A DNA stretch of 64,000 bases from Mycobacterium sp. NBC_00419 (GTDB taxonomy: Bacteria; Actinomycetota; Actinomycetes; Mycobacteriales; Mycobacteriaceae): positions 4,030,001 through 4,094,000 of the forward strand of contig NZ_CP107931.1 in assembly GCF_036023875.1 (NCBI RefSeq), written 5' to 3'. The notes under the pieces were generated by a model. That model was not told the origin of the DNA. It saw only the letters and a list, made by a program, of their open reading frames with translations, and made no database searches. A program made the position numbers and the translations under genes. Below are positions 61,819 through 64,000 of the stretch, piece by piece (position 1 is the stretch's first letter; each line of letters opens with the position of its first letter).

Positions 61819-63036
61819 GTGAAGATTGCGATGATCTCTGCGCATGCCAGCCCGCTGGCCGCGGCCAGCGGATTCGACGCCGGTAGTCAGAGCATTCACG
61901 TGGCCGAGTTGTCGGCGGCCCTGGCTCGGCGCGGCCAGGATGTCACCGTCTACACCCGCCGCGACGACCCGGAGTTGCCGGACCGGGTTCGCACCCCGCA
62001 GGGTTTCACCGTCGCGCACGTGCCTGCCGGTCCGCCCAGGAAGATGGTTCGGGACACCACCTTTGAGTACATGAGTGACTTCGCCCGCTATCTGGACGCG
62101 CGATGGGCTGATGACCAGCCCGACGTCGCGCACTCCCATTTCTGGATGTCGGGCCTGGCCGGCCAACTGGCGGCCCGCAGCCGCGATGTGCTGACGGTGC
62201 AGACATTCCACACCCTCGGCGCGGTCGAGCGGCGCCATCACCCGATCGGTGACAGCGGGCCGGAAGCCCGGCTGAAGCTGGAACCCCTTGTCGCCAAGCA
62301 GTCCACGTGGGTGGCAGCAACCTGTACCGACGAGGTCTTCGAGCTGATCCACCTGGGGCGGTCGCGGACCCGCATCTCGGTGGTGCCGTGCGGGGTTGAT
62401 CTCGACACCTTCACCACCGAAGGCCCGGCCGCCGCCCGGCAGGGCAATATTCACCGCATCATGGCGGTGGGAAGGCCCGCGCCGCGCAAGGGATTCGACA
62501 CCATGATTGCGGCACTGCCGTCGATTCCAGACGCCGAGTACCTCATCGTCGGAGGTCCGCCGGCCGATCGCCTGGATACCGACCCGGAGGTGTCGCGGTT
62601 GCGGGCGCTCGCCGCCCGGCTCGGTGTCTCTGAGCGGGTGAAGTTCACCGGTGCGGTCCCTCACGAGGACATGCCTGCGCTCTTGCGGTCGGCCGATGTG
62701 CTGACATGCACCCCGTGGTTCGAGCCGTCGGGCATCGTGCCACTGGAGGCCATGGCGTGCGGTGTGCCCGTCGTCGCCTCCGCGGTGGGCGGCATGCTCG
62801 ATACCGTTGTGCACGATGTGACGGGCCAACTCGTGGCTCCGCGCCGTCCGAGGGAGCTCGCCGAGGCGGTGTTGTTGGTGCTGCGCGACGGCTTCCTGCG
62901 CCGCAGCTTCGGGCTCGCCGGACGGGATCGCGCGTGCGCCCGCTACTCCTGGGACCGCATCGCTTCCGACACCGTGCGGCTGTATGACCAGCTGGTCAGC
63001 GTCCGGGGTCGGCGCGCCCAGGTACCCGCCGGCTAG
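61819..63036 (+). CDS. Family 4 glycosyltransferase in the sigF locus
   Basis: A 405-residue GT-B enzyme: GFDAGSQSIHVAELSAALARRGQDVTVYTRRDDPELP at the N-terminus, VVPCGVDLDTF, MAVGRPAPRKGFDTMIAALP and TPWFEPSGIVPLEAMACGVPVVASAVGGMLDTV, with the E-x7-E donor motif. GGAGG 7 nt before GTG 61819 fixes the start. It takes the place of usfY upstream of rsbW in M. tuberculosis and has its own SigF-type promoter, so it probably modifies the cell surface or a storage glycan under stress (inference). Confidence 0.87.
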   Translation: MKIAMISAHASPLAAASGFDAGSQSIHVAELSAALARRGQDVTVYTRRDDPELPDRVRTPQGFTVAHVPAGPPRKMVRDTTFEYMSDFARYLDARWADDQPDVAHSHFWMSGLAGQLAARSRDVLTVQTFHTLGAVERRHHPIGDSGPEARLKLEPLVAKQSTWVAATCTDEVFELIHLGRSRTRISVVPCGVDLDTFTTEGPAAARQGNIHRIMAVGRPAPRKGFDTMIAALPSIPDAEYLIVGGPPADRLDTDPEVSRLRALAARLGVSERVKFTGAVPHEDMPALLRSADVLTCTPWFEPSGIVPLEAMACGVPVVASAVGGMLDTVVHDVTGQLVAPRRPRELAEAVLLVLRDGFLRRSFGLAGRDRACARYSWDRIASDTVRLYDQLVSVRGRRAQVPAG

Positions 63037-63077
63037 AGCGCGCACATCGTGTCGTGGGTAACAATGTGGGCCTCCAG

Positions 63078-63103
63078 GTTTGACCTGAGTGGCCGGACGG
63101 GTA
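63078..63103 (+). promoter_or_regulatory. SigF-type promoter of rsbW-sigF
   Basis: GTTT (63078-63081), 17-bp spacer, GGGTA (63099-63103), the same pattern as the autoregulated usfX-sigF promoter of M. tuberculosis. Transcription would start near 63111. Confidence 0.85.
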
Positions 63104-63182
63104 CCAGACGCGCACCATGACGACACCGGACAGCTCAACCCTGGACTGGAGTAGTGTCGGGGCGACCGTGCCGGGAGGCCAG

Positions 63183-63620
63183 ATGACGGATGGCGAACGA
63201 CGAGTCAGCGCGCTGGATCGCAGCGCGAGCGCTGTCGAATTCCGGGTTTCCGCCCGACTGGAGAACCTCGCAGTTCTGCGCACTCTGGTCGGCGCGGTCG
63301 GAACCTTCGAAGACCTCGATTTCGACGCCGTCGCCGATCTGCGGCTGGCCGTCGACGAGGCCTGTACCCGGCTGATCCGGTCGGCCACCCCGGACGCCAC
63401 CCTGGTCGTCGTGGTCGACCCGCGCGAGGACGTCGTCATGGTGGAGGCCTCCACCGAATGCGACACCTACGACGTCGTCACCCCCGGCAGCTTCAGCTGG
63501 CACGTGTTGAGCTCGCTGACCGACGACGTGCAGACGTTCCACAACGGTCACGAGCCCAACGGCGAGGGGCAGATCTTCGGTATCACCCTGACGACGAGGC
63601 GGGCAGGCTCAGTACGGTGA
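63183..63620 (+). CDS. rsbW: Anti-sigma F factor RsbW (UsfX)
   Basis: A 145-residue GHKL-type ATP-binding anti-sigma factor. The N-box is ADLRLAVDEACTRLIRSATPDA, and the region VEFRVSARLENLAVLRTLVGAVGTFEDLDFDAV is nearly that of M. tuberculosis UsfX, which is also 145 residues. ATG 63183 has GGGAGG about 5 nt upstream; an earlier in-frame ATG at 63117 would add 22 residues. It binds and inhibits SigF. The stop overlaps the sigF start (GTGA), giving the coupled expression usual for anti-sigma/sigma pairs. Confidence 0.94.
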   Translation: MTDGERRVSALDRSASAVEFRVSARLENLAVLRTLVGAVGTFEDLDFDAVADLRLAVDEACTRLIRSATPDATLVVVVDPREDVVMVEASTECDTYDVVTPGSFSWHVLSSLTDDVQTFHNGHEPNGEGQIFGITLTTRRAGSVR

Positions 63621-64000
63621 GCCCGCGATCGGCCAACAGTTCGTCCCCGCGGACGAACTCCGAGTACGCCGATGTCCCGGACATGTTCCGGGAATTGGCG
63701 ACGCTGCCGCCGGACTCGGCGGAGTTCCAGCGTCATCGAGACAAGATCGTGCAGCGGTGCCTGCCGCTGGCCGACCACATCGCCCGCCGCTTCGACGGCC
63801 GAGGCGAACCCCGCGACGACCTGGTCCAGGTGGCGCGTGTGGGTCTGGTCAACGCCGTGATCCGGTTCGACTTCGAGACCGGATCGGACTTCGTGTCCTT
63901 CGCGGTGCCGACGATCATGGGCGAGGTCCGGCGTCACTTCCGCGACAACAGCTGGTCGGTGAAGGTTCCGCGCCGGCTCAAGGAGCTGCATCTGCGCCTC
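63617..64000 (+). CDS. sigF: RNA polymerase sigma factor SigF (3' end outside window)
   Basis: The first 128 codons of a group 3 stress sigma factor. Region 1.2/2 is visible: MFRELATLPPDSAEFQRHRDKIVQRCLPLADHIARRFDGRGEPRDDLVQVARVGLVNAVIRFDFETGSDFVSFAVPTIMGEVRRHFRDNSWSVKVPRRL, which closely resembles mycobacterial SigF; the core-binding DLVQVARVGLVNAV and -10-binding FRDNSWSVKVPRRL segments are intact. It begins with GTG at 63617 within the rsbW stop. Transcription from the SigF-type promoter at 63078-63103 implies autoregulation. The remaining region 3-4 lies beyond the window. Confidence 0.94.
   Translation, partial: MSPRSANSSSPRTNSEYADVPDMFRELATLPPDSAEFQRHRDKIVQRCLPLADHIARRFDGRGEPRDDLVQVARVGLVNAVIRFDFETGSDFVSFAVPTIMGEVRRHFRDNSWSVKVPRRLKELHLRL

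Noticed and set aside
60268..63138. 956-codon open frame on the minus strand opposite the Rieske and GT4 genes.
   Set aside because: Both plus-strand genes have clear family motifs, good start signals and promoters. The antisense product has no recognisable domain and biased composition.
1..64000. tRNA, rRNA, CRISPR arrays, prophage or IS transposase genes.
   Set aside because: None was recognised on reading both strands; the repeated sequences found are short palindromes or 36-bp units without CRISPR spacing. A covariance-model search would be needed to exclude small RNAs.

Overview
This window is high-GC actinobacterial DNA and most likely comes from the chromosome of a rapidly growing mycobacterium (Mycolicibacterium type). 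Three things support this. The right two thirds follow, inverted, the M. tuberculosis order from Rv3309c to Rv3286c (upp, pmmB, deoD, amiB1, amiA1, an Rv3304-like gene, lpdA, glpD2, an RluA-type synthase, nei, lhr, a TetR gene, a 13E12 HNH gene, pcd, an Rv3292-like gene, lrpA, lat, rsbW, sigF). Many genes overlap by 4 bp (GTGA/ATGA), and many have a TANNNT-like -10 box 6-8 nt before the start codon, as expected for leaderless mRNAs. LexA and SigF sites of the mycobacterial type are present. phoY1, atsB, lpqC and usfY are not seen at their M. tuberculosis positions. The organism is inferred from sequence alone.

Layout. Positions 1-12000 hold a cell-surface polysaccharide locus: a GMC oxidoreductase, a tandem alpha/beta hydrolase, two GT4 glycosyltransferases, a beta-helix lipoprotein, and a tightly coupled minus-strand operon of Wzz-like protein, GT2, Wzx-like flippase and Wzy-like polymerase. 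Positions 12160-18380 hold a compact divergent cassette: phosphopantetheinyl transferase, GH2 beta-mannosidase-like protein, DUF1839 protein and carrier protein on the minus strand; acyl-CoA dehydrogenase and a tRNA-synthetase-like amino acid:carrier protein ligase on the plus strand. This looks like a carrier-protein aminoacylation pathway of unknown product and is the strongest candidate for an undescribed system. Positions 18400-36000 carry nucleotide salvage, M20 amidohydrolases, glycerol-3-phosphate and redox enzymes, interrupted by a MarR/transporter pair and by a DUF559/AbiEi-type nuclease gene framed by about 60-bp inverted palindromic repeats.

Positions 35700-49700 contain an HNH (13E12) gene with a perfect SOS box over its start codon, the Lhr helicase, a P450/ferredoxin reductase/ferredoxin operon, small secreted proteins, an epoxide hydrolase and a TetR/glycosyltransferase pair. 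Positions 49600-54500 form a lysine-catabolism locus (lat, pcd, an HglS-type 2-oxoadipate dioxygenase, lrpA). Positions 55100-59600 contain a molybdenum hydroxylase whose iron-sulfur and molybdenum subunits are fused, then a SRPBCC/ArsR operon with two matching palindromes. Positions 59600-64000 are a stress locus around rsbW-sigF; four separate sites match the SigF promoter pattern GTTT-N15-17-GGGTA.

No tRNA, rRNA, CRISPR array or insertion-sequence transposase was recognised. No gene-free stretch exceeds 300 bp; the longest (11962-12159 and 60045-60261) are described as regulatory regions.
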